A stretch of DNA of 64,000 nucleotides from Burkholderia ambifaria (GCF_001443045.1 NZ_LKPJ01000005.1:152900-216899); one strand, 5' to 3'; shown: positions 28,455-38,259, counted from the first letter of the stretch. A program made the numbers and translations. The notes: generated by a model not told the origin, from the letters alone.

Positions 28455-29483
28455 TCACGCGAACATTTCCCGATAACCGAGAAACAGTTCCTCGAACACG
28501 AGCCGGGCATTGAGCGGATGGTTCTCGACGGTCCGCTGGCGTGTCACGGCTTTCATGAAGCGCGCGAACGCATTCGCGTCGACGGCTTGCGCGCAGCGCG
28601 CGAGCGCGCCCGCCTGCATCGGGAAGTAGCGCGGCGCGCCCGCCATCCGCTGCGCGAGCAGATCGTACAGCCAGCGCTGCAGCCAGCCGAGCACCAGCGG
28701 CACCGGCAGTTTCTGCAGCGTCTCGCCGCAGGCGAACGGATCGCACGCCGCGCCGGCCGCGAGCTGGCCAAGCGTGAAATCGCGCAGCGGACGGTTCTCG
28801 TCGCTCGCGAGCGCCAGCGCGGCAAGCGGCGCGCCGCCGGCTTCGGCGAGCAGCGCGCGCGCATCGTCGACACCCTGCGTCGCAAGCCACGCCGCGGCCG
28901 CGTCGGGCGCGGGCACGGTCATCGGCCACTGCCGGCAGCGGCTGATGATGGTCGGCAGCAGCCGGTCGATGCGTGCCGAGACCAGCAGGAACACGACGCC
29001 GGACGGCGGCTCCTCCAGCGTCTTCAGCAGCGCGTTCGACGCGGCGACGTTCAGCGCCTCGGCCGGATACAGCACGACGACGCGCGCGCCGCCGCGGTGC
29101 GAACCGACCCCGCAGAAGTCGAGCAACGCACGCACCTGCTCGATCTTGATCTCCTTGCTCGGCGCGCGCGTCTTCTTGCCGCCGTCGTCCGCGTCGGCCG
29201 GCTTCGCGTCGTCGGCCGCGCCCGGCGCTTCGCCCGCGAGCGCCTCGGGCAGCACGATCCGGTAGTCCGGATGGTTGCCCTGCGCGAACCACGTGCAGGC
29301 CGCGCAAGTGCCGCACGGCTCGCCGTTCGACTGCGGCGCTTCGCACAGGAAGCCCTGCGCGAGATGCTGCGCGAACTGCAGCTTGCCGATCCCGGCCTGG
29401 CCATGCAGCAGCAGCGCATGCGGCCATTGCGGGCGCAGTTGCTGCAAGCGATTCCAGTCGTCGGTCTGCCACGGGTAGATCAT
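28455..29483 (-). CDS. holB: DNA polymerase III subunit delta prime
   Basis: A 342-residue clamp-loader subunit with the start MIYPWQTDDWNRLQQL, a P-loop-like HGQAGIGKLQFA near residue 27, a zinc module (CGTCAACTWF) and the conserved ALLKTLEEPP (about 156-165). Residues 95-125 form an Ala/Asp/Lys-rich insertion. An open extension runs upstream into tmk, but the ATG at 29483 matches the family start. It lies 17 nt downstream of tmk. Confidence 0.93.
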   Translation of the reverse strand: MIYPWQTDDWNRLQQLRPQWPHALLLHGQAGIGKLQFAQHLAQGFLCEAPQSNGEPCGTCAACTWFAQGNHPDYRIVLPEALAGEAPGAADDAKPADADDGGKKTRAPSKEIKIEQVRALLDFCGVGSHRGGARVVVLYPAEALNVAASNALLKTLEEPPSGVVFLLVSARIDRLLPTIISRCRQWPMTVPAPDAAAAWLATQGVDDARALLAEAGGAPLAALALASDENRPLRDFTLGQLAAGAACDPFACGETLQKLPVPLVLGWLQRWLYDLLAQRMAGAPRYFPMQAGALARCAQAVDANAFARFMKAVTRQRTVENHPLNARLVFEELFLGYREMFA

Positions 29484-29500
29484 TGGTGCTTTCCTTCGTG

Positions 29501-30121
29501 TTACAGCGCGGCGAGCACGCGTTCGAGCTGCTGACGGATCTCGGGAATCGACTGCGTCGCGTCGACGATCGCGAAGCGGTGCGGCGCCTCTTCCGCGCGC
29601 CGCAGATATTCGCCGCGGGTGCGCGAGAAAAACGCGTCCGACTCGCTTTCGAACTTGTCGGGCATGCGCGCGGCGCCGCGACGCTCGCTCGCCACCTGCG
29701 GCGCGACGTCGAACAGCACCGTCAGGTCGGGCTGGAACCCGCCCTGCACCCACCGCTCGAGCGTCTCGAGCTTGTCGCGCGGCAGCCCGCGACCGCCGCC
29801 CTGGTACGCGAACGTCGCGTCGGTGAAGCGATCGGACACGACCCAGTCGCCGCGCGCGAGCGCGGGCTCGATCACGAGCGCGAGGTGCTCGCGGCGCGCG
29901 GCGAACATCAGCAGCGCTTCGGTCTCGAGATCCATCGGCTGGTTCAGCAGGATCTCGCGCAGCTTCTCGCCGAGCTGCGTACCGCCCGGCTCGCGGGTGA
30001 CGACGACCTGCCGGCCGGCCGCGGCCAGCTTACCCTGAAGGCGTTCGCAGAACCATTGCAGGTGGGTGGTCTTCCCCGCCCCGTCGATGCCTTCGAACGT
30101 GATGAATTTACCGCTCGCCAT
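29501..30121 (-). CDS. tmk: Thymidylate kinase
   Basis: A 206-residue P-loop kinase that phosphorylates dTMP to dTDP. It has [16 protein letters not shown] at the N-terminus, the DR motif in [19 protein letters not shown], and [13 protein letters not shown]. Its ATG shares one base with the TAA of mltG (TAATG), a sign of translational coupling within the mltG-tmk-holB-tatD operon. Confidence 0.96.
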   Translation of the reverse strand: MASGKFITFEGIDGAGKTTHLQWFCERLQGKLAAAGRQVVVTREPGGTQLGEKLREILLNQPMDLETEALLMFAARREHLALVIEPALARGDWVVSDRFTDATFAYQGGGRGLPRDKLETLERWVQGGFQPDLTVLFDVAPQVASERRGAARMPDKFESESDAFFSRTRGEYLRRAEEAPHRFAIVDATQSIPEIRQQLERVLAAL

Positions 30122-31140
30122 TATTGACCTCGTATGTACTTGTCCACGGCCTTGTTATGATCGCCGAGCGTGTCCGAGAATACGCTCGTGCCGTCGCCCT
30201 TCGCGACGAAATAGAGCGCGCTCGTCGGGGCCGGATTGATCGCCGCTTGCAGCGAGGCGACGCCCGGCAGGGCGATCGGCGTCGGCGGCAGCCCACGGCG
30301 CGTATAGGTATTGTAAGGAGTGTCGGCCTGCAGGTCGCGCTTGCGCAGGCGGCCGTCGTACGCGTCGCCGAGGCCGTAGATCACCGACGGATCGGTCTGC
30401 AGCGGCATCCCGATGCGCAGCCGGTTCGCGAACACCGCAGCGACGAACGCGCGGTCGGCCGCATGGCCCGTTTCCTTTTCGACGATCGACGCAATCGTCA
30501 GCGCTTCGTAAGGCGACTTGTACGGCAGCCCCGGCGCGCGTGCGGCCCACGCTTCGTCGAGACGCGTCTGCATCAGGTGGTACGCGCGCCGGTAGATGTT
30601 CAGGTCGCTCGTGCCCTTGTCGAACAGGTAGGTATCCGGGAAGAACAGCCCCTCGCCGCTGCCGCGCTGGATCGCGCTGTCCGACGCGCCGATCGCGCGC
30701 AGCAGCTCGGCGTCGCTCATGCCGGCCGTTGCATGCGCGAGGTCGGGATTGCCGTCGAGTTCCGCGCGCATCCGTTTGAAGGTCCAGCCTTCGATCACGG
30801 TGGCGACGTACTCGTTCACGTCGCCGCGGGCGATCTTCTGCAGCACGTCGTACGGCGTGACGCCGGTCTTGAATTCGTAGTTGCCGGACTTGAGCCGGCT
30901 CGACAGCCCGAGCAGGCGCGTCATCGCGACGAAACCGAACGGCTCGATCGGCACGCCGCCGCGCTTGAGCTGCAGCGCGACGCTCTTCACGCTGCTGCGC
31001 GGCTTGATCGTGACGTCGAGCGACGCAGCGCCCAGCAGCAGCGGCCGGGTTGCCCAGTAATACCCGCCGCCCGCGCCGGCAGCGGCCACAACGACGGCCA
31101 GCGCCACGACCGTCGCGGCGCATTTCTTCAGTAGGGACAT
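30121..31140 (-). CDS. mltG: Endolytic murein transglycosylase MltG
   Basis: A 339-residue YceG-like enzyme that cleaves nascent glycan strands and helps set their length. A single N-terminal membrane segment (residues 8-28) leads into a periplasmic domain. The catalytic Glu lies in [10 protein letters not shown], and [12 protein letters not shown] and [17 protein letters not shown] are family signatures. A longer frame to 31257 is open, but the ATG at 31140 places the membrane anchor correctly. Confidence 0.92.
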   Translation of the reverse strand: MSLLKKCAATVVALAVVVAAAGAGGGYYWATRPLLLGAASLDVTIKPRSSVKSVALQLKRGGVPIEPFGFVAMTRLLGLSSRLKSGNYEFKTGVTPYDVLQKIARGDVNEYVATVIEGWTFKRMRAELDGNPDLAHATAGMSDAELLRAIGASDSAIQRGSGEGLFFPDTYLFDKGTSDLNIYRRAYHLMQTRLDEAWAARAPGLPYKSPYEALTIASIVEKETGHAADRAFVAAVFANRLRIGMPLQTDPSVIYGLGDAYDGRLRKRDLQADTPYNTYTRRGLPPTPIALPGVASLQAAINPAPTSALYFVAKGDGTSVFSDTLGDHNKAVDKYIRGQ

Positions 31141-31217
31141 GGAAACGTGACTCAGGTAAGACCCATATAATACTTGCTCGCCTTCGTCAAAGTCAGGGTT
31201 GACTGTTCCCTCATTCC

Positions 31218-32252
31218 ATGAGCACACCGTTCGCTTCACCGGCCGCCCAGGCCGCATCCGTCTCGCTCCCCGTTTTCCCCCGCGCGTCCGCCGCCGATTT
31301 CGACGCGCCGGGCGCCTGCATGCCGCTTGCGCAGTTCGGCGTGATCGACGTGGCCGGCGACGACGCCGCGACGTTCCTGCACAGCCAGCTCACCAACGAC
31401 ATCGAACATCTCGACGCCGCGAGTGCGCGCCTGTCCGGCTACTGCTCGGCGAAGGGCCGCCTGCTCGCGTCGTTCCTCGCCTGGCGCGCCGGTCACGGCG
31501 TGCGCCTGCTGGTCTCGAAGGATGTCCAGGCCGCCGTGCAGAAACGGTTGTCGATGTTCGTGCTGCGCGCGAAGGCGAAGCTGACGGACGCGAGCGACAC
31601 GCTCGCGGTGGTCGGCTTCGCGGGCGACGTGCGCGACGCGCTGTCGGGGATCTTCGATGCGCTGCCGGACGGCGTGCACGTGAAGGTCGACGGCCCGGCC
31701 GGCGCGCTGATCCGCGTGCCGGACGCGGCCGGCCGCAAGCGCTACCTGTGGATCGGGCCGCGCGCGGAAGTCGACGCGCGTCTCGCCGCGCTCGCCGGCA
31801 CGCTGCCGGTCGTGTCGCCGGCCGTCTGGGACTGGCTCGACGTGCGCGCGGGCGAGCCGCGCATCACGCAGCCGGCCGTCGAACAGTTCGTGCCGCAGAT
31901 GGTCAACTTCGACGTGATCGGCGCCGTTAACTTCAGGAAGGGGTGCTACCCGGGCCAGGAAGTCGTCGCGCGCAGCCAGTACCGCGGCACGATCAAGCGC
32001 CGCACCGCGCTCGCGCACGTCGCCGGCGAGACCGACACCGTGCATGCCGGCGTCGAGCTGTTCCACAGCGACGACCCGGGTCAGCCGTGTGGCATGATCG
32101 TCAACGCGGCGGCCGCGCCCGCGGGCGGCGTCGACGCGCTCGTCGAGATCAAGCTGGCCGCGCTCGACAACGGCACGGTGCACCTCGGTTCGGCCGACGG
32201 TCCGGCGCTCGCGTTCGACGCGCTGCCGTACGCGTGGCCGACGGAAGCGTGA
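31218..32252 (+). CDS. ygfZ: tRNA-modifying/Fe-S cluster repair protein YgfZ
   Basis: A 344-residue folate-binding protein of the GcvT-like family with the invariant KGCYPGQEVVAR motif near residue 240. YgfZ helps maintain Fe-S enzymes such as MiaB under oxidative stress. It is divergent from mltG; their starts are 77 nt apart, with an AT-rich segment (ATATAAT near 31166) in the gap. The length is typical. Confidence 0.92.
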   Translation: MSTPFASPAAQAASVSLPVFPRASAADFDAPGACMPLAQFGVIDVAGDDAATFLHSQLTNDIEHLDAASARLSGYCSAKGRLLASFLAWRAGHGVRLLVSKDVQAAVQKRLSMFVLRAKAKLTDASDTLAVVGFAGDVRDALSGIFDALPDGVHVKVDGPAGALIRVPDAAGRKRYLWIGPRAEVDARLAALAGTLPVVSPAVWDWLDVRAGEPRITQPAVEQFVPQMVNFDVIGAVNFRKGCYPGQEVVARSQYRGTIKRRTALAHVAGETDTVHAGVELFHSDDPGQPCGMIVNAAAAPAGGVDALVEIKLAALDNGTVHLGSADGPALAFDALPYAWPTEA

Positions 32253-32328
32253 CGTACTGACAACCTGTTCGCACGCCGGCCCGCAGATGGCGGCCGGCGC
32301 GCGATGTTTCCTGCGAGAGATTCGCCCG

Positions 32329-33174
32329 ATGTGTCTGATTGCCTTCGACTGGCAGCCTGATGCCGCCGCCGGTCCTGTCTTTACCCTGACCGCCAACCGC
32401 GACGAATTCTTTCGCCGTACGAGTGCGCCGCTTTCGTGGTGGGAGGACGTGCCGGGCGTGCTGGCCGGCCGCGATCTCGAAGCGGGCGGCACGTGGCTCG
32501 GCGTGTCGCGCGACGGCCGCTTCGCGGCGCTGACCAATTACCGCGCGCCGTTCGACATTCGCGCGGGCGCGCCGACCCGCGGCAAGCTCGTGTCCGATTT
32601 CCTCCGCGGCCCGTCCGTCGCGCCGCTCGATTACCTCGGCGAACTGGCCGAGCATGCGGCCGTGTACAACGGCTTCAACCTGCTGGTCGGCGACTGGAAG
32701 CGGCGCGAGCTCGCATGGTTCTGCAACCGCGCGGCCGAAGGCGAAACCGGTGTCGCCGCGCCGGTCGCGATCGTCGCCGGCGTGCATGCGCTGTCGAACG
32801 CGCGGCTCGATACGCCTTGGCCGAAAGTCGTGCGCAAGCGCGCGGAGCTCGGCACGCTGCTGACCGACAACCCGACCCCGTCGCTTGACGAACTGATCGA
32901 GCTGATGCGCGATCCGCATGTCGCGGACGACGACGCGCTGCCGCACACCGGCATTCCGATCGAGCGCGAGCGTGCGCTGTCGGCTGCGTTCATCGAGACG
33001 CCGGAATACGGTACGCGCGGCACGACCGCGCTGCGCGTGACGATGAAGGAAGGCGTACGGATGACGGTCGACATCAAGGAACGCTGCGACGACGACGGCT
33101 CGCACCGCACCGCTCGCCCGGGCACGTTCGAGCGCACGTTCACGTTCGACATCGACGCGACGCAGCCGCGCTGA
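32329..33174 (+). CDS. NRDE/TANGO2-family protein
   Basis: A 281-residue protein beginning MCLIAFDWQPDA, with Cys2 positioned as an N-terminal nucleophile, and the family-defining motif TANRDEFF near residue 25. TANGO2-type proteins are predicted Ntn-hydrolases; recent work in animals links them to haem or lipid handling, but the bacterial role is uncertain. The ATG at 32329 is chosen over an upstream one so that Cys2 becomes N-terminal. Confidence 0.85.
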   Translation: MCLIAFDWQPDAAAGPVFTLTANRDEFFRRTSAPLSWWEDVPGVLAGRDLEAGGTWLGVSRDGRFAALTNYRAPFDIRAGAPTRGKLVSDFLRGPSVAPLDYLGELAEHAAVYNGFNLLVGDWKRRELAWFCNRAAEGETGVAAPVAIVAGVHALSNARLDTPWPKVVRKRAELGTLLTDNPTPSLDELIELMRDPHVADDDALPHTGIPIERERALSAAFIETPEYGTRGTTALRVTMKEGVRMTVDIKERCDDDGSHRTARPGTFERTFTFDIDATQPR

Positions 33175-33190
33175 ACCTGCGCGTGCGGCG

Positions 33191-33631
33191 CTAGGGCGCG
33201 CGCGCCATCTCGACGTGCGGCACGCCCACTTCGACGAACGGATCGCCGATCGTCGTGAAGCCGTGCCGCACATAGAACGACACCGCGGCATCCAGCGCGT
33301 AGAGCCGCACGACCGGCTCGCCGCGGTGCCGCGCCGCATCCAGCAGCGCGTGCAGCACGGCCGATCCGGCGCCCTGCCCGCGCGCGTCGGCCAGCACCGC
33401 GACGCGACCGATCGTGCCGGAGCGCAACAGCCGCCCCGTCGCGACCGCGCGGCGTGTGCCGGTCGCCGCGTCGACCCGGTAGGCCACCGCGTGCAGCGAC
33501 AACGGATCCTCGTCGTCGAGCTCCCATTCCGGCGGAATCCGCTGCTCGCGCACGAACACCGCATCGCGAATGCGCGCGGCATCGCCGCCCAGCACCGTCC
33601 AGTCGCCCGTTTCCACCCAGCCGTCGGTCAT
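33191..33631 (-). CDS. GNAT N-acetyltransferase, ElaA/YjcF-like
   Basis: A 146-residue acyltransferase with VFVREQRIPPEWELDDED near residue 25 and the acetyl-CoA binding motif VAVLADARGQGAGSAVLHAL near 78. The EQxxPxxxE-type N-terminal motif is typical of the ElaA/YjcF branch. The substrate is unknown. It is 34 nt downstream of the hydrolase gene on the same strand. Confidence 0.82.
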   Translation of the reverse strand: MTDGWVETGDWTVLGGDAARIRDAVFVREQRIPPEWELDDEDPLSLHAVAYRVDAATGTRRAVATGRLLRSGTIGRVAVLADARGQGAGSAVLHALLDAARHRGEPVVRLYALDAAVSFYVRHGFTTIGDPFVEVGVPHVEMARAP

Positions 33632-33665
33632 CGCTTCCTCCGCGCGGCGTCGGGCGCCGCCATCG

Positions 33666-34625
33666 TCAAACGTCGTCGAATGCGGCCCTGAGCGCCGCCA
33701 CCGCGTCGGCATGCGCGGCCCGCACCTCGGGCACATAGCCGCCCATCTTGAAGAACTCGTGGATCATCCCCGGATAGCAGGCGAGCGTGACCGTGTTGCC
33801 GGCCGCACGCAGCTTGTCCGCATACGCGGCGCCCTCGTCGCTCAGCGGATCGTATTCGGCCGTCGCGATCCATGCCGGTGCGACACCGGCGAACGACGGT
33901 GCATCGCGCCTGCCGTCGAGCGGCGCGAAACGCCAGTCGTCGCGATCGGACCGATCGCGCACGTATTGCGTGAAGAACCACTGGATCGTGTCCTGCGTCA
34001 GCAGGTAGCCGTTCGCGAGGCGCGCGTGCGATTCGGTGTCCTGGTGGCCCGTCACGCCCGGATAGATCAGCATCTGCAGCGCAAGATCGATGCCCGCGTC
34101 GCGCGCGAGCACCGCGCAGACGGTCGCGAGCGTGCCGCCCGCGCTGTCGCCGCCGACCGCGAGCCGCGTCGCGTCGATGCCGAACGCGGCGGCCTCGCGA
34201 TGCAGCCAGCGCAATGCGTCGTCGGCGTCGTTCACCGCGGTCGGAAACTTGTGTTCGGGCGCGAGCCGGTAGTCGACCGACAGCACCGCGCACTGTGCAT
34301 CGCGCGCGAACATCCGGCACAGCGCGTCGTGCGTATCGACGCTGCCGACCGTGAAGCCGCCGCCATGGTAATAGACGAGCGCCGGCAGCGGCTCGGCGAG
34401 GCTCGGTTCGACCGGCACGTACAGCCGCGCGCCGATCGTGCGGCCGTCGCGCGTCGGCACGACGCAGGCCTCGACCGAATGCATCGGCGCGGGCGCGACG
34501 TCGAGGATCGGCGCGCTCTTCTCGTACGCGGCGCGCGCCTGCTGCGGCGTCTGGTGGTGATAGGACGGACGTTTCGCGCGCTCGACCATGTCGAGCACCT
34601 GGGCGATCTTCGGATTCAGCGGCAT
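33666..34625 (-). CDS. Alpha/beta hydrolase, hormone-sensitive-lipase family esterase
   Basis: A 319-residue esterase/lipase with the oxyanion motif YYHGGGF near residue 83, the nucleophile motif GGDSAGGTLA near 155, Asp in YDPLSDEG and His in PGMIHEFF. It should hydrolyse short-chain esters. A longer frame starts at 34679, but the MPLNPKI start at 34625 fits relatives. It lies 61 nt downstream of the reductase gene. Confidence 0.88.
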   Translation of the reverse strand: MPLNPKIAQVLDMVERAKRPSYHHQTPQQARAAYEKSAPILDVAPAPMHSVEACVVPTRDGRTIGARLYVPVEPSLAEPLPALVYYHGGGFTVGSVDTHDALCRMFARDAQCAVLSVDYRLAPEHKFPTAVNDADDALRWLHREAAAFGIDATRLAVGGDSAGGTLATVCAVLARDAGIDLALQMLIYPGVTGHQDTESHARLANGYLLTQDTIQWFFTQYVRDRSDRDDWRFAPLDGRRDAPSFAGVAPAWIATAEYDPLSDEGAAYADKLRAAGNTVTLACYPGMIHEFFKMGGYVPEVRAAHADAVAALRAAFDDV

Positions 34626-34686
34626 CGGTGAGGACGGCGCGTGCGGCGCCGCGAGCGGACAAGCGTCACATGATGCCATGCGCGGG

Positions 34687-35685
34687 TCAGACGAGCTGCA
34701 CGAGCTGCTTGCCGAAATTGCGCCCCTTCAGGAGCCCGACGAACGCCTCCGGCGCCCGCTCGAGCCCGTACGCAATCGTCTCGCGGTAATGCAGCTGCTT
34801 CGTCGCAACGAGTTCGCCGAGTTCAGCCAGCGCGGGCGACCACGCGTCGGGATGCTCGAACACGATGAAGCCCCGCATCGTCAGCCGCGAGCGCAGGATC
34901 AGGCCCGGATTCGCGAGCGGTACGGGCACGCCGTCGTAGCCGGCGATCATCCCGCACACGGCAATCCGGCCGAACGCGTTCATGCGCGCCATCGTCGCGT
35001 CGAGCACCGCGCCGCCGACGTTCTCGAAGCAGCCGTCGACGCCGTCCGGCGTCGCGGCAGCCAGGTCGTCGGTCAGCCGGCCGGCCTTGTAGTCGACGCA
35101 CGCGTCGAAGCCGAGCGTGTCGACTACGTAGCGGCACTTGTCGGGGCCGCCGGCAATCCCGACCGCGCGACATCCGGCACGTTTCGCGAGCTGGCCGACG
35201 ACGCTGCCGACCGCGCCGCTCGCCGCACTGACCACGACGGTTTCGCCGGCCTTCGGCGCGATGATCCGGTTCAGCCCGACCCACGCGGTCACCCCCGGCA
35301 TGCCGGCCACGCCGAGCCATGCGGACAGCGGCACCCGCGACGTGTCGACCTTGCGCAGCCCGCTGCCGGTCGACGTGCCGTATTCCTGCCAGCCGAACTG
35401 GCCGACCACCTGCTCGCCGACCGCAAAATCCGGATGCCGGGACTCGATCACCTCGCCCGCCGTGCCGCCGATCATCACCTCGTTCAACGGCTGCGGCGCC
35501 GCGTACGACTTCGCATCGTTCATGCGTCCGCGCATGTACGGATCGAGCGACAGGAAGTGGTTGCGCACCCGCAGTTCGCCGTCCGCCAGCGGGGCGAGCG
35601 GGGTTTCGACGAGCCGGAAGTTGTCGGTGCTCGCGACGCCTTGCGGGCGCGACACGAGCAGGATCTGGCGGTTGACCATGTTCAT
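34687..35685 (-). CDS. NADP-dependent oxidoreductase, CurA/leukotriene B4 dehydrogenase-like
   Basis: A 332-residue zinc-independent medium-chain reductase. It has a GroES-like N-terminus with SLDPYMRGRM near residue 47, and the nucleotide-binding motif VVVSAASGAVGSVVGQLAK near 147. No structural-zinc cysteines are present. Relatives reduce alpha,beta-unsaturated ketones or curcumin. Start choices are the ATGs at 35685 or 35679. Confidence 0.88.
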   Translation of the reverse strand: MNMVNRQILLVSRPQGVASTDNFRLVETPLAPLADGELRVRNHFLSLDPYMRGRMNDAKSYAAPQPLNEVMIGGTAGEVIESRHPDFAVGEQVVGQFGWQEYGTSTGSGLRKVDTSRVPLSAWLGVAGMPGVTAWVGLNRIIAPKAGETVVVSAASGAVGSVVGQLAKRAGCRAVGIAGGPDKCRYVVDTLGFDACVDYKAGRLTDDLAAATPDGVDGCFENVGGAVLDATMARMNAFGRIAVCGMIAGYDGVPVPLANPGLILRSRLTMRGFIVFEHPDAWSPALAELGELVATKQLHYRETIAYGLERAPEAFVGLLKGRNFGKQLVQLV

Positions 35686-35751
35686 TGCAGCCTCCCTGGC
35701 CTCATTCGCGCGTATCGTCGTCCCGCTGCGCATCCGAGCCTCAAAACGAAA

Positions 35752-35778
35752 CGGCCCTGCCTTTGATCAGGCAGGGCC
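35752..35778 (-). terminator. Terminator of the thioesterase gene
   Basis: On the minus strand, GGCCCTGCCT and its complement AGGCAGGGCC form a 10-bp stem followed by GTTTCGTTTT. Confidence 0.75.
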
Positions 35779-35792
35779 GCGCGTTCCGGCGC

Positions 35793-36272
35793 TTACGCGT
35801 CGCTCGGGCCGGGCTGGGCATCCGGTGCCGTGTGCGTGCGTTGCCGCTTGATGTCGCGGCCCACCGCGAGCCGCCGCATGTACTTGAACGTGCCGAGCGC
35901 CTTCGCGACGAAGTTGCCGTCGCTGTCACGCACTTCGCCTTCGCAGTACGCCATCGTCGTCGAACGATGCATCACGCGTCCATACGCGCGCAGTTCGCCG
36001 CGCCCCGGCTGCATGAAGTTCACCTTCATCTCGACCGTGACGACACCGACGCCGTCGTCGGTCAGGCTGCGCGCGGCCATCGCGAGCGCGATGTCCGACA
36101 GCGTCATCGTCACGCCGCCGTGCGCGATGCTCCACGTGTTCATGTGCCGCTCGTCGAGCGGCAGCACGATTTCGCTCGCCCCATCCTTCGCGGACACGAG
36201 CCGCACGCCGAGCAGATCGACGAACGGACTTTCAATCGACGGGCCGTCCGTCGGGGACGCCGCGTCGCTCAT
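35793..36272 (-). CDS. PaaI/YdiI-type hotdog-fold thioesterase
   Basis: A 159-residue hotdog thioesterase with the conserved NTWSIAHGGVTMTLSDIAL near residue 50, in which the HGG turn binds CoA. The C-terminal 20 residues are an extra Arg/Pro-rich tail. The substrate is unknown. Its ATG overlaps the TGA of the Dabb-domain gene upstream (ATGA), so the two are coupled. Confidence 0.87.
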   Translation of the reverse strand: MSDAASPTDGPSIESPFVDLLGVRLVSAKDGASEIVLPLDERHMNTWSIAHGGVTMTLSDIALAMAARSLTDDGVGVVTVEMKVNFMQPGRGELRAYGRVMHRSTTMAYCEGEVRDSDGNFVAKALGTFKYMRRLAVGRDIKRQRTHTAPDAQPGPSDA

Positions 36273-36586
36273 CGTGCCGCGCTTTCGGACAGATAGTCGA
36301 CGCACTGGCGCGATTCGGCCACCGCAACGACGAATTTCTTCACTTCCTGGTGAACCGGGTGCACCTGATACGCATCGAGCGCGGCCTGGTCCGTGAAATC
36401 GGACACGAGCACGACGTCCGACGTCGCGTCGAGGCCCGGCGTCGCCACGCCGACGTCGAGTTGCAGAATACCCGGCACGAGGTCGCGGCAGCCTTCGAGC
36501 TTTTCCTTCAACTTTAGTGCGTTCTGCGCGCGCGTGCCGCCTTCGGCCGATTCCTTCAGCTTCCACATCACGATATGTCTGATCAC
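36269..36586 (-). CDS. Dabb-family (stress-responsive A/B barrel) protein
   Basis: A 105-residue protein with the Dabb signature IRHIVMWKLK at the start and LVSDFTDQAALDAYQVHPVHQ near residue 65. The start is GTG at 36586 with CAGGAG 8 nt upstream; a longer frame has no ribosome site. Dabb proteins form dimeric barrels, some with decarboxylase or cyclase activity. It is coupled to the following thioesterase. Confidence 0.85.
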   Translation of the reverse strand: MIRHIVMWKLKESAEGGTRAQNALKLKEKLEGCRDLVPGILQLDVGVATPGLDATSDVVLVSDFTDQAALDAYQVHPVHQEVKKFVVAVAESRQCVDYLSESAAR

Positions 36587-36894
36587 TTCCGTTGCTCCTG
36601 TTCGTGTTGATTCGCCATTCCGGCCGAAACCCTCGCCGGTCATGGATGTTCCACTGCTCCGCCATTCACGCGCGCCGGCAAGCGCGGCCGGCCACGGGAA
36701 CGCGGATGTCCAAACGGGCATCATTTCACACCTGCGGCAGCGATGCCCGCTTTTTCTCCGCCTCTCTCGCCGATGCCAGGCCCCCGCTCGCGAGTGCCGG
36801 CCCGCCAGACTAGCCTGCGCCAACGAACAGTAACCAGAGGTTCGCCTGCCCGGTTGCCGACGTGGCGTTCCGGGCCGCACCCGGACGCCGTGAT
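36587..36894. other. 308-nt gap without a recognisable gene
   Basis: The region between the Dabb and isochorismatase-like genes is of lower coding quality. I see no terminator, tRNA or credible gene in it. Confidence 0.5.
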
Positions 36895-37425
36895 TCACTT
36901 GATCAGTTGCAGCACGTCGCGAAAACGCGGATGCCGGCTGGAGCCCAGCCATTCGAACCCGATCATCTCGACGGTCGCAATCTCCACACCCTTCGCCCGG
37001 AGCCTGTCGATCGCCGCATCGCGATCCACCGTCTTGCGAGAGCCCACGGCATCGCGGACCACCGTGACTTTACGGCCGCTACGCAACAAGCCGAAGGCCG
37101 TTTGCAACACGCAGACGTGTGCCTCGCAACCGGCAACGATGACATTGCTGCGCTCGGCCGGAAGCGCATCGGCCAGACCATCCGCGCACGCGTCGAAATG
37201 GTCCTTGGCCACGGTCTCCGAGCACAACTCCTTGAGGTCCGACACGTTCTCGCCAAGCCGGAGCGGACTCTGCTCGGTACCGATGACCGGCACCTCGAAG
37301 ATCCGCGCAATTCGGCCGAGCCGAACGGCCTGTGCCACGACAAGCGTCCCGTCGTGGATCGCCGGCATCAGTCGGGGCTGAAAATCAACCAATACGAGCA
37401 CTGAATCGTCGGGTACGTGTAGCAC
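36895..37425 (-). CDS. Isochorismatase-like cysteine hydrolase
   Basis: A 176-residue hydrolase of the isochorismatase-like fold. The catalytic Asp is in VLVDFQ near residue 10, the Lys is in the central region (AKDHFDA) and the Cys is in GCEAHVCVLQTAFGL near 110. The start is GTG at 37425, with GGAG 8 nt upstream, rather than the TTG at 37449. The substrate is unknown (YcaC-like amidase or similar). Codon use is less GC-biased than in the neighbours, and it abuts a truncated gene, which hints at acquisition. Confidence 0.82.
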   Translation of the reverse strand: MLHVPDDSVLVLVDFQPRLMPAIHDGTLVVAQAVRLGRIARIFEVPVIGTEQSPLRLGENVSDLKELCSETVAKDHFDACADGLADALPAERSNVIVAGCEAHVCVLQTAFGLLRSGRKVTVVRDAVGSRKTVDRDAAIDRLRAKGVEIATVEMIGFEWLGSSRHPRFRDVLQLIK

Positions 37426-37585
37426 CGCGCATTCTCCAAAATAATGCAAAGGCGATCTCGACCGCCGCCGATCGTCGATGAAACGCCCGGCTCCGCGAAG
37501 GACCGAAATCGAAAGCGGAGGAAGCCTCCAAGCCTACCAAATTTGTCGGCTTCGACGAGTGACCCGCGGGCATTGCAGTTCGTGA

Positions 37586-38113
37586 CCGGAATTCAAAGGC
37601 GGCTTCGCGCTGCTGTTCGGCACGCCGCCGGACGACGAACTCCAGCGGATCGTCACCGATGTCGGGATGCTGATCGCGAACCCCGCCTATGCGAGCCAGG
37701 CGCTGTGGCCGAAGTTCACGAGTTCCGCGTATCACGGCACGGTGATCTGGTCGTGGCAGCAGGCGATGTGGGTCGCCGGGCTCGATCGGCAGCTCGCGCG
37801 CCAGGACCTGTCGGACACGACGCGCACGCTGCTGACGCAGGCACGGCAGACGATCTGGCAAGTGATCTCGAACGGACGCGACATGCGCACGTCGGAGATG
37901 TGGACCTGGTCATACGTCAACGGCCAGTACCAGACCGATGCATTCGGCACGCGCAGCGCGGATGCGACCGAGGCCAATGCGGCGCAGCTATGGAGCACGA
38001 CGTATCTCGTGATCCGCGATCCGCAACTGCGCTCGGGCAAGTACTGGTGGCAGGCGTCGCAGCGGATGCGGGATGCGCAGCCCGAGAAAGCGGCGGCCGT
38101 TGCGTCGCGATAG
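37586..38113 (+). pseudogene. 3' remnant of an unidentified tryptophan-rich protein gene
   Basis: An open frame of 175 codons with normal Burkholderia codon use that starts directly after an in-frame TGA (37583-37585), without a start codon until the ATG at 37667. The protein has about ten Trp residues (WSWQQAMWV, WTWSY, YWWQ) and looks like the C-terminal part of a larger helical domain, perhaps an alpha/alpha-barrel glycosidase-like fold. It appears to be the tail of a gene whose 5' part was lost. The parent family is not identified. Confidence 0.6.
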
Positions 38114-38135
38114 ATGACCTGCCAGTCAAACGAAA

Positions 38136-38163
38136 GCCCCGCACGCGGATTCACGTGCGGGGC
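38136..38163 (-). terminator. Terminator of the diguanylate cyclase gene
   Basis: GCCCCGCAC and GTGCGGGGC form a 9-bp stem. The minus strand continues TTTCGTTT, so it most likely serves the leftward GGDEF gene. Confidence 0.6.
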
Positions 38164-38259
38164 CTCGTCCAGGTTGTCCGCGAACCGCGGTGTCCGTCAC
38201 ATCGCCCCATCGTGCTGCATTTGCACGCGCCGCGTCGCCGGATGCGCGGCGGTCGTTCG

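Noticed and set aside
31141-31217. A strong divergent promoter pair between mltG and ygfZ
   Set aside because: ATATAAT is present, but I could not place a matching -35 at an acceptable distance on either strand, so I did not annotate it.
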